The notes: a model not told the origin generated them from the letters alone. 64,000 nucleotides of DNA from Agarivorans albus (GCF_019670105.1 NZ_AP023032.1:3156972-3220971), one strand, 5' to 3'; positions 46,672 through 55,905 are shown, numbered from the stretch's first letter. Translations and numbers: made by a program.

Positions 46672-47985
46672 CTATTTATAATAAGCACTGAGTTTTTTTC
46701 GTCCAGCCCAAAATGCCATAACTAGACCAAACATAAATAAAGTTGGCGACTCTGGCACGCTGTTGTTATCTGGCACAAATACCGTAACGGGTAACTGCGA
46801 CACTTGGAAGCTGCCCGTTTCGACAAAAGACAAACCGGTAACAAATGCCAGCGGACTGGTAGGGTCCAAGCCAAGATCTAAGTTTATGCCGCTTAAGGTG
46901 AAGGTACTTACAGGGTCAAAGTTGATACCAAACTCAAACGTTTCTCCTGCTGCTAATGCAATTTGCTGCAATACTCCTTCAAACAAAAACTCAATCACGT
47001 AACCGTCCGGGTCATTCACCGAAGCTAATGAAGGCGCGGTAACTGAAGCAAACATACCATCAGTAGAGTAGACATAACCGGCCGCTACATCAGGGTCGAT
47101 CCAAATCGTTTCACCACTTTGTACCTCGGGTAGGTCAAATACAAAGGCACCATTTTCATCAGTAGGGTTACTCGGATCCGGCAAAATCGGCACAAATTCA
47201 GATTCGCCTAATTCACCAAAGCTACTTAAGAAGATAGTCGTGTCTAACACGCTATCGCCGGCATCAGCCAAAATGAAAGTAAAGGTGTTTACCCCTGGCT
47301 GAACTGGCGCATCAAAACGCAACTGCGGATTGCCGTTTGGTGCTAGTACGCCATCAAGTTCAGTACCTCGAATGTCACTCATATCTGGATGGTCAATATT
47401 GATAGGTAACAAAGGGTCACCTGCGCTAGAACCGGTAGGTAAGGCTCCTGCGATATTTTCACCATTTAAAAATAAGCCAAAGCCATCGGTGACAGTACCA
47501 CCAACAAACTCCGGCCACTCTTCAGAGCCAAATACTCCGAAAAAAGTCAATGTGGTAGGGTCGACGGAATTTACCGTGAAGCTAATGTCTAACTGCACCG
47601 GATCAAAATGGCCTTGAATACCCGTTAAAGGGGTTAACATTGCGTTTTGCTCAGCAGTTGCTGCAGTGTCAAAACTTCCGGTAAACCCACTGTCAGTATT
47701 TGGCCCATCCTCATACGATTTAACTAAACCAGAGCTAAGAACCACTCCGCCTTCCGAGGGAATACCATATACGCCAGACTCATTGGTGAAAGTACCAGCT
47801 TGCCCAAGACCAGATTGAGACAAAGTCGCCGAATTGATAACAATACTTGAATCAGGAACTAACAAAGATTCGGCTAGCTCCATTGCATCAAAACTTTCGG
47901 TAATAACGATAGCAGAGGCCATAGGCGCATAGAGCGTTCCAATCGCTAACGAAACCAGCGAGGCCTGCAAAACTTTTTTGTTCAT
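46672..47985 (-). CDS. Choice-of-anchor L domain protein with PEP-CTERM-like tail
   Basis: A 437-residue secreted protein. It has a signal peptide (residues 1-25, APMASA). A choice-of-anchor L domain fills about 30-240: LLVPDSSIVINSATLSQSGLGQAGTFTN, EGGVVLSSGLV, FFGVFGSEEWPEFVGG, DGFGLFLNGENIAG. A second beta-rich region follows. The C-terminal sorting tail VPESPTLFMFGLVMAFWAGRKK has a PEP-CTERM layout with VPES in place of VPEP. The protein is acidic, cysteine-free and probably surface or matrix associated after exosortase processing. It is the second such protein in the window, with no exosortase gene nearby. Confidence 0.82.
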   Translation of the reverse strand: MNKKVLQASLVSLAIGTLYAPMASAIVITESFDAMELAESLLVPDSSIVINSATLSQSGLGQAGTFTNESGVYGIPSEGGVVLSSGLVKSYEDGPNTDSGFTGSFDTAATAEQNAMLTPLTGIQGHFDPVQLDISFTVNSVDPTTLTFFGVFGSEEWPEFVGGTVTDGFGLFLNGENIAGALPTGSSAGDPLLPINIDHPDMSDIRGTELDGVLAPNGNPQLRFDAPVQPGVNTFTFILADAGDSVLDTTIFLSSFGELGESEFVPILPDPSNPTDENGAFVFDLPEVQSGETIWIDPDVAAGYVYSTDGMFASVTAPSLASVNDPDGYVIEFLFEGVLQQIALAAGETFEFGINFDPVSTFTLSGINLDLGLDPTSPLAFVTGLSFVETGSFQVSQLPVTVFVPDNNSVPESPTLFMFGLVMAFWAGRKKLSAYYK

Positions 47986-48149
47986 GACAGCTTCCCTTCC
48001 TTAAATAACGAGTGAACTTAAAAGTCTATTTAGTGAGCAAAAAGCACGCCAGCTGAAAACATAAAGATAAGGCAATGATAAATATATAAATAGTTTTTTA
48101 TAGCAGCTAAGTTTTTGGGTTGATTGTAAATAAAACTGACAGATTCATT

Positions 48150-48294
48150 TATAATATAATTACACCTTAACTCGTGACCCGGTGGTTAAGGTCAGGTAGC
48201 GAAAACGTAGCCCGTTTTTTGCTGAACACCCTAGCTACCAAGCCTTTGCTTGAGTACTATTGCTAGATTAAATAGGCAAAAGGAAGCTCAAGCA
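48150..48294 (+). ncRNA. Structured 5' leader of the MOSC fusion gene
   Basis: TATAATATAAT (48150-48160) gives a promoter; transcription would start at about 48165. The leader then folds as CCTTAAC-N13-GTTAAGG (48165-48191), followed by GGTAGC (48195-48200) pairing with GCTACC (48234-48239). Inside that is an AAAACG-loop-CGTTTTTT hairpin resembling an intrinsic terminator. The AAGGAAG ribosome binding site lies beyond. The layout suggests attenuation or a riboswitch; no known class is recognised. Confidence 0.45.
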
Positions 48295-50169
48295 GTGAAT
48301 GATGCTCGTGTTAGTCAATTAAGTGTTTATCCGATTAAATCAACCGCAGGTATTCATCTAAATCATGCCTTTGTTGAAGAGCATGGTTTAGCCTTTGACC
48401 GGCGCTTTGTGGTTTGCCAACCGGATGGCAAACAAATTACCGCACGTACTCACCCAAAGCTGGCTCAAGTTCATGCTGCGCTTACCCAAACCGGTTTGCA
48501 GCTAAGAGCCGAGAACATGCCAAACTTAGCGATACAATATGCCGAGTTCTATAGTCACTACAAAGAGATAATGATTTGGAAAGATACAGTGCAAGCCCAG
48601 CATTGCAGTGAATCTTACGACCAATGGTTTAGTCGCTATTTGGGGGAAAAATGCCATTTAGTATTTTTTGGTGAACATTCATCTCGTTTGGTAAAACAGC
48701 GTGAAAGCCAAGTTGCATTTGCCGATGGTTACCCACTGTTACTGCTCTCAGAAGCATCACTCGAAGACTTGAACCTACGCTCTACCACCAAGCACAGCAT
48801 GGAACAATTTCGCCCTAACTTAGTGGTTAAAAATACTGAAGCCTTTGCCGAAGACGGCTGGAAGCGCTTTAAGATTGGTGAAGTAGAATTTGAAGTGCAA
48901 AACCCTTGCTCACGTTGTGTATTTACCACTCTTGACCAGCGCACAGGTGAGTTTGATGCCAACAAAGAACCACTAAGTACTCTAGCTAAGTATCGCCAAG
49001 GTGAAGACGGCAATCTTTACTTTGGGCAGAATGTCGTGGCGCTTAACAGCGGCAATATTAGCTTATACGACCCAGTAGAAGTGCTTGAAACTCGCACACC
49101 AGAGCGTTACCCAGAAAACGTAAATAAACGAAGCCAAACTTCCCCAGACAAACAGCAGTGGCAACAAGGTGAGGCACTTGAATTACGTTGTTTAGCAGTA
49201 AAACAAGAAACTCACGATGTAAAAACCTTTATCTTTGAGGCCCCCGAGCAAACCTTGAGTGAATATTTGCCTGGCCAATATATAGGCTTCGAGTTTGAAG
49301 TTGACGGAAAGCCACTGCGCCGCAACTACACGCTTTCTAGCTCCCCTACTCGCCCACAACGCTTAGCCATTACCGTTAAACGGGTGCTTAATGGCCAAGT
49401 ATCTAACTGGCTTCATGATACCCTCAAGCCAGGCATGAGCTTAAAAGCCCATGCCCCTGATGGCGATTTTCATGTTAAGCAAAGCAGTAACGCCAAATTA
49501 CTTTTACTCTCCGCCGGTAGCGGCATTACCCCTATGTTGTCGATGATGCGCTATTTAAGTGATTTGAATATCGACCGCGACATCGTGTTTTTGCATAGTG
49601 CTCATAGTGAAAATGACCTCATTGCTGAGCAAGAACTAGCGCTACTTAGCCAAAGCTTTAGTCACTGCAGTATCCGCTATACACTCACCCAACAAGCCCC
49701 TGAAAACTGGCAAGGCTATCAAGGTCGTCTAAACCGAGGCATGTTGATGGATGTAACTGATTTAGAACAACGCGCTGTGTATGTATGTGGCCCTCAAACC
49801 TTTATGCAAAGCGCTAAAGAACAACTGTTAGCCTTAGGTTTACATGAAGACGATTATTACGAAGAGAGCTTTGGTCATCACCCTACCACGAGTTCAGAGA
49901 CTAAAGCGCTGAATATTTTATTCGACAGTTGGGATACCTACCTTCAAGGCAACAATCAGCAAAACTTATTAGAGCAAGCGGAACAAGCAGGCCTAAACTT
50001 ACCTTACTCTTGTCGCGGCGGCTTTTGTGGCAGCTGCAAGGTTAAGCTGCAAAGTGGTGAAGTTGAAGTATTAGAAGATAGCGGATTAACCGACGATGAA
50101 AAACAACAAGGCTATATTTTGAGTTGTAGCTGCATTCCCAAAGAAGATGTCTGCATTACTCAGGATTAG
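48295..50169 (+). CDS. MOSC domain-flavoreductase-ferredoxin fusion protein
   Basis: A 624-residue redox fusion. The N-terminal 275 residues are a YcbX-like MOSC part (LSVYPIKSTAGI, GLAFDRRFVV, MEQFRPNLVV, NPCSRCVFTTLD), a domain that binds molybdenum cofactor. A ferredoxin-reductase module follows: FAD site RRNYTLSSSP, NAD site LLSAGSGITPMLSMM and VCGPQTFM. The C-terminus is a plant-type 2Fe-2S domain, CRGGFCGSCKVKL plus a distal CSC. E. coli YcbX has MOSC plus ferredoxin only, so the reductase here is inserted between them. GTG 48295 follows AAGGAAG; an upstream TTG (48250) lies in the leader. It is likely to feed electrons from NAD(P)H to a Moco site that reduces N-hydroxylated compounds. 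gloA follows in the same unit. Confidence 0.87.
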   Translation: MNDARVSQLSVYPIKSTAGIHLNHAFVEEHGLAFDRRFVVCQPDGKQITARTHPKLAQVHAALTQTGLQLRAENMPNLAIQYAEFYSHYKEIMIWKDTVQAQHCSESYDQWFSRYLGEKCHLVFFGEHSSRLVKQRESQVAFADGYPLLLLSEASLEDLNLRSTTKHSMEQFRPNLVVKNTEAFAEDGWKRFKIGEVEFEVQNPCSRCVFTTLDQRTGEFDANKEPLSTLAKYRQGEDGNLYFGQNVVALNSGNISLYDPVEVLETRTPERYPENVNKRSQTSPDKQQWQQGEALELRCLAVKQETHDVKTFIFEAPEQTLSEYLPGQYIGFEFEVDGKPLRRNYTLSSSPTRPQRLAITVKRVLNGQVSNWLHDTLKPGMSLKAHAPDGDFHVKQSSNAKLLLLSAGSGITPMLSMMRYLSDLNIDRDIVFLHSAHSENDLIAEQELALLSQSFSHCSIRYTLTQQAPENWQGYQGRLNRGMLMDVTDLEQRAVYVCGPQTFMQSAKEQLLALGLHEDDYYEESFGHHPTTSSETKALNILFDSWDTYLQGNNQQNLLEQAEQAGLNLPYSCRGGFCGSCKVKLQSGEVEVLEDSGLTDDEKQQGYILSCSCIPKEDVCITQD

Positions 50170-50206
50170 CAAAAACTAATCATTATTAAACTAACAGGAA
50201 GACAAT

Positions 50207-50662
50207 ATGAAGTTTCTTCACACCATGGTTCGAGTTAAAGATCTCGACGAGTCCATGCGTTTCTACTGCGATTTACTTGGCATGAGCGAAGTGCGTCGTT
50301 ACGAAAGCGAACAAGGGCGTTTCTCTCTCATCTATTTGGCTGCCGATGAAGACATTGAGCGAGTAAAAGCCGAAAACGCGCCTTGCTTAGAATTAACTTA
50401 CAACTGGCCAGATGAAAATGGCCAGCAGGAGAGCTACACCGGAGGTCGTAACTTTGGTCACATTGCGGTGTCGGTAGAAGACATTTACGGCTTGTGCCAA
50501 AAACTGCAAGATGCCGGTGTAACCATTAACCGCCCACCAAGAGACGGCCATATGGCATTTATCGTTTCTCCAGATGGGATCTCTGTAGAACTCTTACAAC
50601 AAGGTGAATCTCTACCTCCACAAGAGCCTTGGGCATCTATGCCAAGCACAGGTTCTTGGTAA
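50207..50662 (+). CDS. gloA: Lactoylglutathione lyase (glyoxalase I)
   Basis: Converts the hemithioacetal of methylglyoxal and glutathione to S-lactoylglutathione. The 151-residue protein starts MKFLHTMVRVKDLDESMRFYCDLLGM. It carries the four metal ligands of the family: the first His in FLHTM, Glu in CLELTYNW, His in NFGHIAV, Glu in SVELLQQ. AGGAAG precedes the ATG. It lies 37 bases after the MOSC fusion on the same strand, so they are probably co-transcribed, and a terminator hairpin follows. Confidence 0.94.
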   Translation: MKFLHTMVRVKDLDESMRFYCDLLGMSEVRRYESEQGRFSLIYLAADEDIERVKAENAPCLELTYNWPDENGQQESYTGGRNFGHIAVSVEDIYGLCQKLQDAGVTINRPPRDGHMAFIVSPDGISVELLQQGESLPPQEPWASMPSTGSW

Positions 50663-50695
50663 GAATTAAGGCCTTAAATAACAGCCTGTAAACTT

Positions 50696-50730
50696 GGCGA
50701 TACGGAATAAAAAACTGTATCGCCCTTTAG
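50696..50730 (+). terminator. Terminator-like hairpin after gloA
   Basis: GGCGATAC/GTATCGCC, 8 bp with an A-rich 13-nt loop, followed by CTTTAG. The U tract is short, so it is a moderate terminator. Confidence 0.6.
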
Positions 50731-50820
50731 ATTTGACCAAGGAGTCAAATAATTATAGGAAAGCGAGAGTAAAATTTGATAAACTGCTTACAATTGTAAA
50801 CACATTGTGAAGCCGCATTA

Positions 50821-51786
50821 ATGGATGAAAGCGACAAGATAATCGCCGAACTGCGCGAGCAAAATCGGCATCTACAATCCCAACTCAATGACACTAAAAA
50901 CCTTCTTAATATTGCCCTAAACGACAGCGGACTTGTGCTTTGGGAGCAGGATATTCCTAGTGGTAGGCTTAGTCTTTACAATTGTGAATACGGAAAAATT
51001 TGTGGCATTTCAGCTTCTGAGCAAGAAGCACTCTACGAAAATTGGAAATCTAACCTTCACCCCGAAGATAAAGAACTAGCTATTGATGCTTTTGAATCGA
51101 TGATTCGTGGGCATAGCAATGAATACAATATTGAATATCGCATGGTGCATCAAGATGGCAGTACTCGCTGGATTAAAGACCGCGGCACCATTCAAGAGTA
51201 TGATCGCGATAATAACCCCCTTCGAGTGATTGGCACGCATATCGATGTCACGCAACTACGCGTAGATCAACACCGCTTATCTAAGTTGGCTCACCATGAC
51301 ACCTTAACGGGTTTACTAAACCGCCATGCATTTGAAACGGAGTTCAACCGATTTTGCCAAACCATAGATGCCAACGGCGGCACCTTAATGTTTGTCGATC
51401 TAGATCAATTCAAGCCAATTAACGACCAGTATGGCCATACTGCGGGCGATCACATACTAAAAGCTTGTGCTAAACGTATCCAAGATAGCTGTCCTGAAAA
51501 AGCAAAGGCGGGGCGCATTGGCGGTGATGAGTTTGCCATACTGCTGCCCTTTAGTGATACCGAACAGCTAGAGCAACAGGCTAAAACATTGCTCGATAGT
51601 TTCAACCAAACTCATAGTTTTAATCATATTGAAGTTTCGGTGAGCCTAAGCATTGGTATGTGCAGTTTTCACCGTCACAACGAAGAATTTAACCAAATTC
51701 TCCATCGCGCAGACCAAGCCATGTACCAAGTTAAACATAATGGCAAAAACAACTACGCACTGTGGAAGGCCCCTACTCCGAAGTAG
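50821..51786 (+). CDS. PAS-GGDEF diguanylate cyclase
   Basis: A 321-residue cytoplasmic protein without membrane helix. A short N-terminal coiled coil (residues 1-30) leads into a PAS fold of the PAS_3/PAC type (about 35-145, with WEQDIPSGRLSLYN, LHPEDKELA, YNIEYRMVHQDGSTRWIKDRG). The GGDEF domain has the intact motif near residues 234-238 and FVDLDQFKPINDQYGH before it. No RxxD inhibitory site is visible five residues upstream, unlike the other cyclase in this window. It is predicted to make cyclic-di-GMP in response to an unknown PAS ligand. Single gene. Confidence 0.9.
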   Translation: MDESDKIIAELREQNRHLQSQLNDTKNLLNIALNDSGLVLWEQDIPSGRLSLYNCEYGKICGISASEQEALYENWKSNLHPEDKELAIDAFESMIRGHSNEYNIEYRMVHQDGSTRWIKDRGTIQEYDRDNNPLRVIGTHIDVTQLRVDQHRLSKLAHHDTLTGLLNRHAFETEFNRFCQTIDANGGTLMFVDLDQFKPINDQYGHTAGDHILKACAKRIQDSCPEKAKAGRIGGDEFAILLPFSDTEQLEQQAKTLLDSFNQTHSFNHIEVSVSLSIGMCSFHRHNEEFNQILHRADQAMYQVKHNGKNNYALWKAPTPK

Positions 51787-51792
51787 CTATTT

Positions 51793-51884
51793 ATACCAAT
51801 CGTACTAAGTAACTGTTCATTCTATCTGGTCAAAATACTCGATAACTGCGTTATTTCTGATCACTTACTTAGAGTGACTGGTAT
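51793..51884. repeat. 92-base inverted-repeat element between GGDEF gene and msrQ
   Basis: Ends ATACCAATCGTACTAAGTAA (51793-51812) and its inverted partner (51865-51884) match at 16 of 20 positions. The centre carries ATAAC-TGC-GTTAT. The msrQ stop codon lies at the start of the right repeat. The sequence looks like the small repeated elements common in marine Alteromonadales and Vibrio genomes (from memory). Confidence 0.6.
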
Positions 51885-52503
51885 TATTAAAACTACTCAA
51901 CCAACGCTGAATTTGCAGCTTTCGCAGTGAAAACAAGCCAGCAACCACTACGAAGTAAAGCACCGGTTCTAACCACCCCGACTTTAATGACCACCAAAAG
52001 TGAACCAGAACAAGCAAGGTTATAGGATAAACTAAGCCATGTAATTGCAACCAACGACGCCCTAGTTTTTGTTGTAAGGCTTTAAGCGAAGTAATGCTCA
52101 TTGCTAGCAATACCACAAAGGCAACCATGCCCAACCAAATGTAAGGTCGTTGGATATTCTCCTGCCAAAATAGCTGCCAATCTAAACCTAAATCAATCAC
52201 CAAGTAAGCCGCTAAATGCAACAGTGCATAAACGAACACATAAAGGCCAATTAAGCGCCGATAAGCTAATAAGCTAGGTAACTTAAACCTACGTGACACA
52301 GGCGCTAAACAAAGCGTAATAACTAAAATGTTTAATGCACTGTTCGCTAGGTAATGAATAATAGCCTGAACGGGGTCTCCTCCCCACCAGCCATTAACGA
52401 CCGCTAAAACACAATAAAACAACGGGCATAATAACAGCAGGTGCAATAGGCCTTTTAGTTGCCAACGATAGCTGGCAAGCGTTTTGTTTATAGCTTTACT
52501 CAC
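51865..52503 (-). CDS. msrQ: Heme-containing quinol reductase subunit MsrQ
   Basis: Inner-membrane b-type heme protein that passes electrons from the quinone pool to MsrP for repair of oxidised methionines in the periplasm. The 212-residue protein has six hydrophobic segments and a ferric-reductase-like core (RRLIGLYVFVYALLHLAAYLVID, RRWLQLHGLVYPITLLVLVHFWW) with the heme histidines. The start GTG 52503 is ten bases past the msrP stop, with no better start nearby. Its last codon lies in an inverted repeat. Confidence 0.9.
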   Translation of the reverse strand: MSKAINKTLASYRWQLKGLLHLLLLCPLFYCVLAVVNGWWGGDPVQAIIHYLANSALNILVITLCLAPVSRRFKLPSLLAYRRLIGLYVFVYALLHLAAYLVIDLGLDWQLFWQENIQRPYIWLGMVAFVVLLAMSITSLKALQQKLGRRWLQLHGLVYPITLLVLVHFWWSLKSGWLEPVLYFVVVAGLFSLRKLQIQRWLSSFNNTSHSK

Positions 52504-52513
52504 CTAAGCACCA

Positions 52514-53521
52514 TTAAAAGTAGCGGGTTAAATCCATGTTTTTGTATAAGTGGGCAACCTGCTCACCATAACCATTGAACATTTCGGTATCGATACGCTT
52601 GCGTCCCAATAAACCCGCGTCATCAATTCTACGTTCAGACGCTTGGCTCCATCGAGGGTGGTCGACCTTGGGATTTACATTGGCATAAAAGCCATACTCA
52701 TGGGGTGAAAGGATATTCCAAGTGGTGGGCGGCTCTACATCGGTAAAGCGAATTCGTACTATCGACTTAATGCTCTTAAACCCATACTTCCAAGGCAGAA
52801 CTAAGCGCAATGGCGCACCGTTTTGCGCAGGTAAGGTTTTGCCATACATGCCCACTGCCATAAAGCTTAAAGGGTTCATCGCTTCATCTAAACGCAAGCC
52901 TTCTACATAGGGATAATTGATGCCGCCACCTACAAAACGGCTTTTCTGCCCTGGCATTTGTTCTGGATCGTACAGCGTTTCAAAAGCAACATAACGCGCT
53001 GATGACAAAGGTTTAACCTGTTTGAGCAAATCACTCAAAGAAAAGCCAACCCAAGGAATAACCATCGACCAAGCTTCTACACAACGTAACCGGTAAATAC
53101 GTTGCTCTAGAGCCATTTTAGCCATTACGTCATCTAAATCTAAGGTCAGTGGTTTTTCCACCAAACCATCGATGGTGAAAGACCAAGGGTTAGGATTAAA
53201 CTGGCGGCTGTTCTTAACGGGGTCATCTTTAGCGGTGCCAAACTCATAAAAATTATTATGACTAATGGCTTTTGCCTCTGGCGTTAAAGCATCGTTATGC
53301 AAAGGGGGAATATCGGTTTTATTGAGAGCGCGTCGCACTATTGCTGCAGGCTCTTCGTCGTCACCACCAAACCAAGACGCAGCCTGCCCCGTAGCTGGAA
53401 GCAAACTGGCAGCTCCTGCAACGCCAAAGCCTTTGATAATATTGCGGCGCTGCTTAAACAGCGCTTCTGGGGTAACAGCCGACTCGGGCTCTTCCCAATC
53501 ACGTTTAAATTTCAACCACAT
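52514..53521 (-). CDS. msrP: Protein-methionine-sulfoxide reductase catalytic subunit MsrP
   Basis: Periplasmic molybdopterin enzyme that reduces methionine sulfoxide in damaged envelope proteins. It has a twin-arginine signal ([25 protein letters not shown], residues 23-47). The Mo-binding Cys147 is in [18 protein letters not shown], followed by ALNPLSFM-like and [15 protein letters not shown] segments, and a conserved tail with [12 protein letters not shown]. Length of 335 residues matches E. coli. It forms msrPQ with the gene downstream. The window also holds a Moco-type MOSC fusion nearby. Confidence 0.94.
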   Translation of the reverse strand: MWLKFKRDWEEPESAVTPEALFKQRRNIIKGFGVAGAASLLPATGQAASWFGGDDEEPAAIVRRALNKTDIPPLHNDALTPEAKAISHNNFYEFGTAKDDPVKNSRQFNPNPWSFTIDGLVEKPLTLDLDDVMAKMALEQRIYRLRCVEAWSMVIPWVGFSLSDLLKQVKPLSSARYVAFETLYDPEQMPGQKSRFVGGGINYPYVEGLRLDEAMNPLSFMAVGMYGKTLPAQNGAPLRLVLPWKYGFKSIKSIVRIRFTDVEPPTTWNILSPHEYGFYANVNPKVDHPRWSQASERRIDDAGLLGRKRIDTEMFNGYGEQVAHLYKNMDLTRYF

Positions 53522-53597
53522 AGCATCTCCTTTTTATAACAGACCACACTAGTGCCAAATAAATTTCGTGAAACTCGCCGCTGTTAAACTAATTCAG

Positions 53598-54878
53598 CTA
53601 CAGGATTCTATCGGCGCTATCAATGCGTTTTAAGTGCTGGTAATCACCTAATACCGGCGAGCCGGTTAAGTACCGACGCAACATATCCATAGCAACGGCG
53701 GTAGACATAATACGTACTACCGAGCGACTTCGATTACTGAGTAATAGCTGCTGACTAATACATTTATCGCCTTCTGCTAAGGTAAAACAAACGGTACCTA
53801 CCGGTTTTTCCTCACTACCGCCACTTGGACCTGCGATGCCAGTGACCGACAAAGCAATATCTGCCTCGCTATGTTTAAGCGCGCCTAGAGCCATTGCTTG
53901 ACTGGTTTCAATTGATACTGCGCCGTATTGCTCAATAGTTGCTGTTGGCACCCCAATGCTTTGCTGCTTTGCCTGATTACTGTAAGTAACAAAGCCGCGA
54001 TCCAAGTAGGCAGAGCTGCCCGCAACCGCAACCAGCTCTGCAGCTAACATCCCGCCAGTGCAAGATTCAGCTAAGGCCAGCTTTTTGCCCTGCGCTATCA
54101 TCAACTGTTGCAGGTGCAAGGCCCAATTGCCTTGGTCTTCGGTAAATACATGGTCGGCTAACTCGTTGCGAACAACTTGGCTTAATTGCTCATATTCAGG
54201 AGCTTCTCGCGGATAAAACAGCTTAACTTCAATACTAGGACGCGCCGAGCGATACCCTAGATGAACACCTTCTGGTAGCGCTAAATCGTTAAAGCGATCA
54301 CTAAGTGATGACTCAGACAAACCAAAGGTATAAAAGCGCTTAACCTTGGCTTGCGCATTGGGTGCAGCGGCGATTAGCTGCGGAAACCACTGCTCTTTGA
54401 GCATTCGCTTAAACTCGCTAGGCACGCCCGGGGTAAAGATAAGTTTTGCCCCAGCATGTTCCACTATAAAGCCACATGCAGTGCCTATAGGGTTATCTAC
54501 CATTACTGCGCCCTTGGGTAACATGGCTTGCTTGATATTACTCTCAGGCATTTTCGTGTTTTGTGCCACATACCAAGCTTCAAGCTGCTTTAGCCAATCT
54601 TGGTTAAGCTCTAGCTCACAAGCGGTTAATCGCGCTGCGGCTTCAGCACTCAAGTCATCGCTGGTTGGGCCCAAGCCACCATTAACTAACACCCAATCAC
54701 TACGCTCAGCCGCTTGCTGCAGCGCATCAACAATATCATTCATATTATCTGCCACCGTTTGGCGACGACTAAAGCTTAAACCCAGCTCATTTAACTCTTG
54801 GCCACACCAAGCAGCATTGGTATCGGCGATATCACCTTGTAACACTTCATCACCGGTACTCAGCATTTCAATTTTCAT
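53598..54878 (-). CDS. cinA: CinA-family nicotinamide-nucleotide amidohydrolase
   Basis: Full-length CinA of 426 residues. The N-terminal MoaB/MogA-like domain (MKIEMLSTGDEVLQGDIADTNAAWCGQEL, NGGLGPTSDD, TPGVPSEFKRM) is followed by a C-terminal PncC domain (LALAESCTGGMLAAELVAVAGSSAYLDRGFVTYSN, VTGIAGPSGGSEEKPVGTV). The PncC part deamidates NMN in the pyridine-nucleotide salvage cycle. It lies 13 bases after the threonine aldolase gene, on the same strand, not near recA as in many species. Confidence 0.93.
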   Translation of the reverse strand: MKIEMLSTGDEVLQGDIADTNAAWCGQELNELGLSFSRRQTVADNMNDIVDALQQAAERSDWVLVNGGLGPTSDDLSAEAAARLTACELELNQDWLKQLEAWYVAQNTKMPESNIKQAMLPKGAVMVDNPIGTACGFIVEHAGAKLIFTPGVPSEFKRMLKEQWFPQLIAAAPNAQAKVKRFYTFGLSESSLSDRFNDLALPEGVHLGYRSARPSIEVKLFYPREAPEYEQLSQVVRNELADHVFTEDQGNWALHLQQLMIAQGKKLALAESCTGGMLAAELVAVAGSSAYLDRGFVTYSNQAKQQSIGVPTATIEQYGAVSIETSQAMALGALKHSEADIALSVTGIAGPSGGSEEKPVGTVCFTLAEGDKCISQQLLLSNRSRSVVRIMSTAVAMDMLRRYLTGSPVLGDYQHLKRIDSADRIL

Positions 54879-54891
54879 AGCATTGGGGCCC

Positions 54892-55905
54892 TTATTGTCC
54901 TGCGTAAAACTGTTTAATTGCGGCTATCAGAGTATCTATATCTTGTTTGTTCACATTTAAATGGGTAACAAATCGCATTGGCGTGCCAGCGGTCATCAAA
55001 ATCCCTTGCTCAGCTAGTGCAGCGGCTAATGCGCTAGACTGCTGCATTAAACACGTGGCATACACAATGTTGGTTTGCACAAGGCTAGGTTCACAACTTA
55101 GCTCCTCAATAGTTGCAAGCTGCTCGGCTAGATAAAGAGCATTGCTATGGTCATCGGCTAAACGCTGTACATTGTTCTCCAATACATATTGGCCAGCAGC
55201 TGCAATAATACCTGCTTGACGCATCCCGCCACCCAACATTTTTCTTAATCGAGTTGCTCGAGCAATAAGCTCTTCGCTGCCCAGCAATAAAGAGCCAATA
55301 GGTGCACCAAGTCCTTTGGATAAACAAATAGTAAAGCTGTCGAAAGGGTCAACAAGTTTTCGTTCATCTTCGCCGCTTTTAACTATTGCATTAAAAATGC
55401 GTGCGCCATCCAAATGCAAAGCCAAGTTATTTTGCTCAACAAAAGGACGTAGCGTAGCTAAATAGTCCATTGGCAATACTTTTCCACCAATGGTGTTTTC
55501 CAGCGATAACAAACGACTTTTCGCAAAGTGGAAATCATCGGATTTAATAACGGCTTTTACTTTATCTAAATTAAGACTGCCATCGATTTCGTTTTCAATA
55601 GGCTGAGGCTGAACACTGCCAAGTACTGCCGCACCGCCTCCTTCGTATTTATAGTTGTGTGCATTTTGCCCACAAATATACTCATCTCCGCGTTGGCAAT
55701 GGGCCATTATGGCCAGTAAATTGGCCTGAGTACCAGAACTACAAAATAACGCAGCCTGCTTGCCCATGCGCTCAGCAGCGTAGCTTTGCAGGCGATTTAC
55801 TGTTGGATCATCCCCATAAACATCATCACCTACCAGAGCGGTACTCATTAACTGGCGCATCGCTTGGCTAGGCTGGGTTACAGTATCACTTCTAAAATCG
55901 CTCAT
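54892..55905 (-). CDS. ltaE: Low-specificity L-threonine aldolase
   Basis: PLP enzyme that cleaves L-threonine or allo-threonine to glycine and acetaldehyde. The start MSDFRSDTVTQPSQAMRQLM is the family N-terminus; ATG 55905 shares its first base with the stop of the gene before (TAATG). The PLP lysine is in TICLSKGLGAPIGS, and the block LHLDGARIFNA carries the Asp that holds the cofactor ring. Length is 337 residues. Its product acetaldehyde is the kind of substrate the ExaC-like dehydrogenase in this window would use. Confidence 0.94.
   Translation of the reverse strand: MSDFRSDTVTQPSQAMRQLMSTALVGDDVYGDDPTVNRLQSYAAERMGKQAALFCSSGTQANLLAIMAHCQRGDEYICGQNAHNYKYEGGGAAVLGSVQPQPIENEIDGSLNLDKVKAVIKSDDFHFAKSRLLSLENTIGGKVLPMDYLATLRPFVEQNNLALHLDGARIFNAIVKSGEDERKLVDPFDSFTICLSKGLGAPIGSLLLGSEELIARATRLRKMLGGGMRQAGIIAAAGQYVLENNVQRLADDHSNALYLAEQLATIEELSCEPSLVQTNIVYATCLMQQSSALAAALAEQGILMTAGTPMRFVTHLNVNKQDIDTLIAAIKQFYAGQ

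Noticed and set aside
54346-54960. 204-codon open frame on the plus strand
   Set aside because: Antisense to cinA and the end of ltaE, both well supported; composition is that of a shadow frame.
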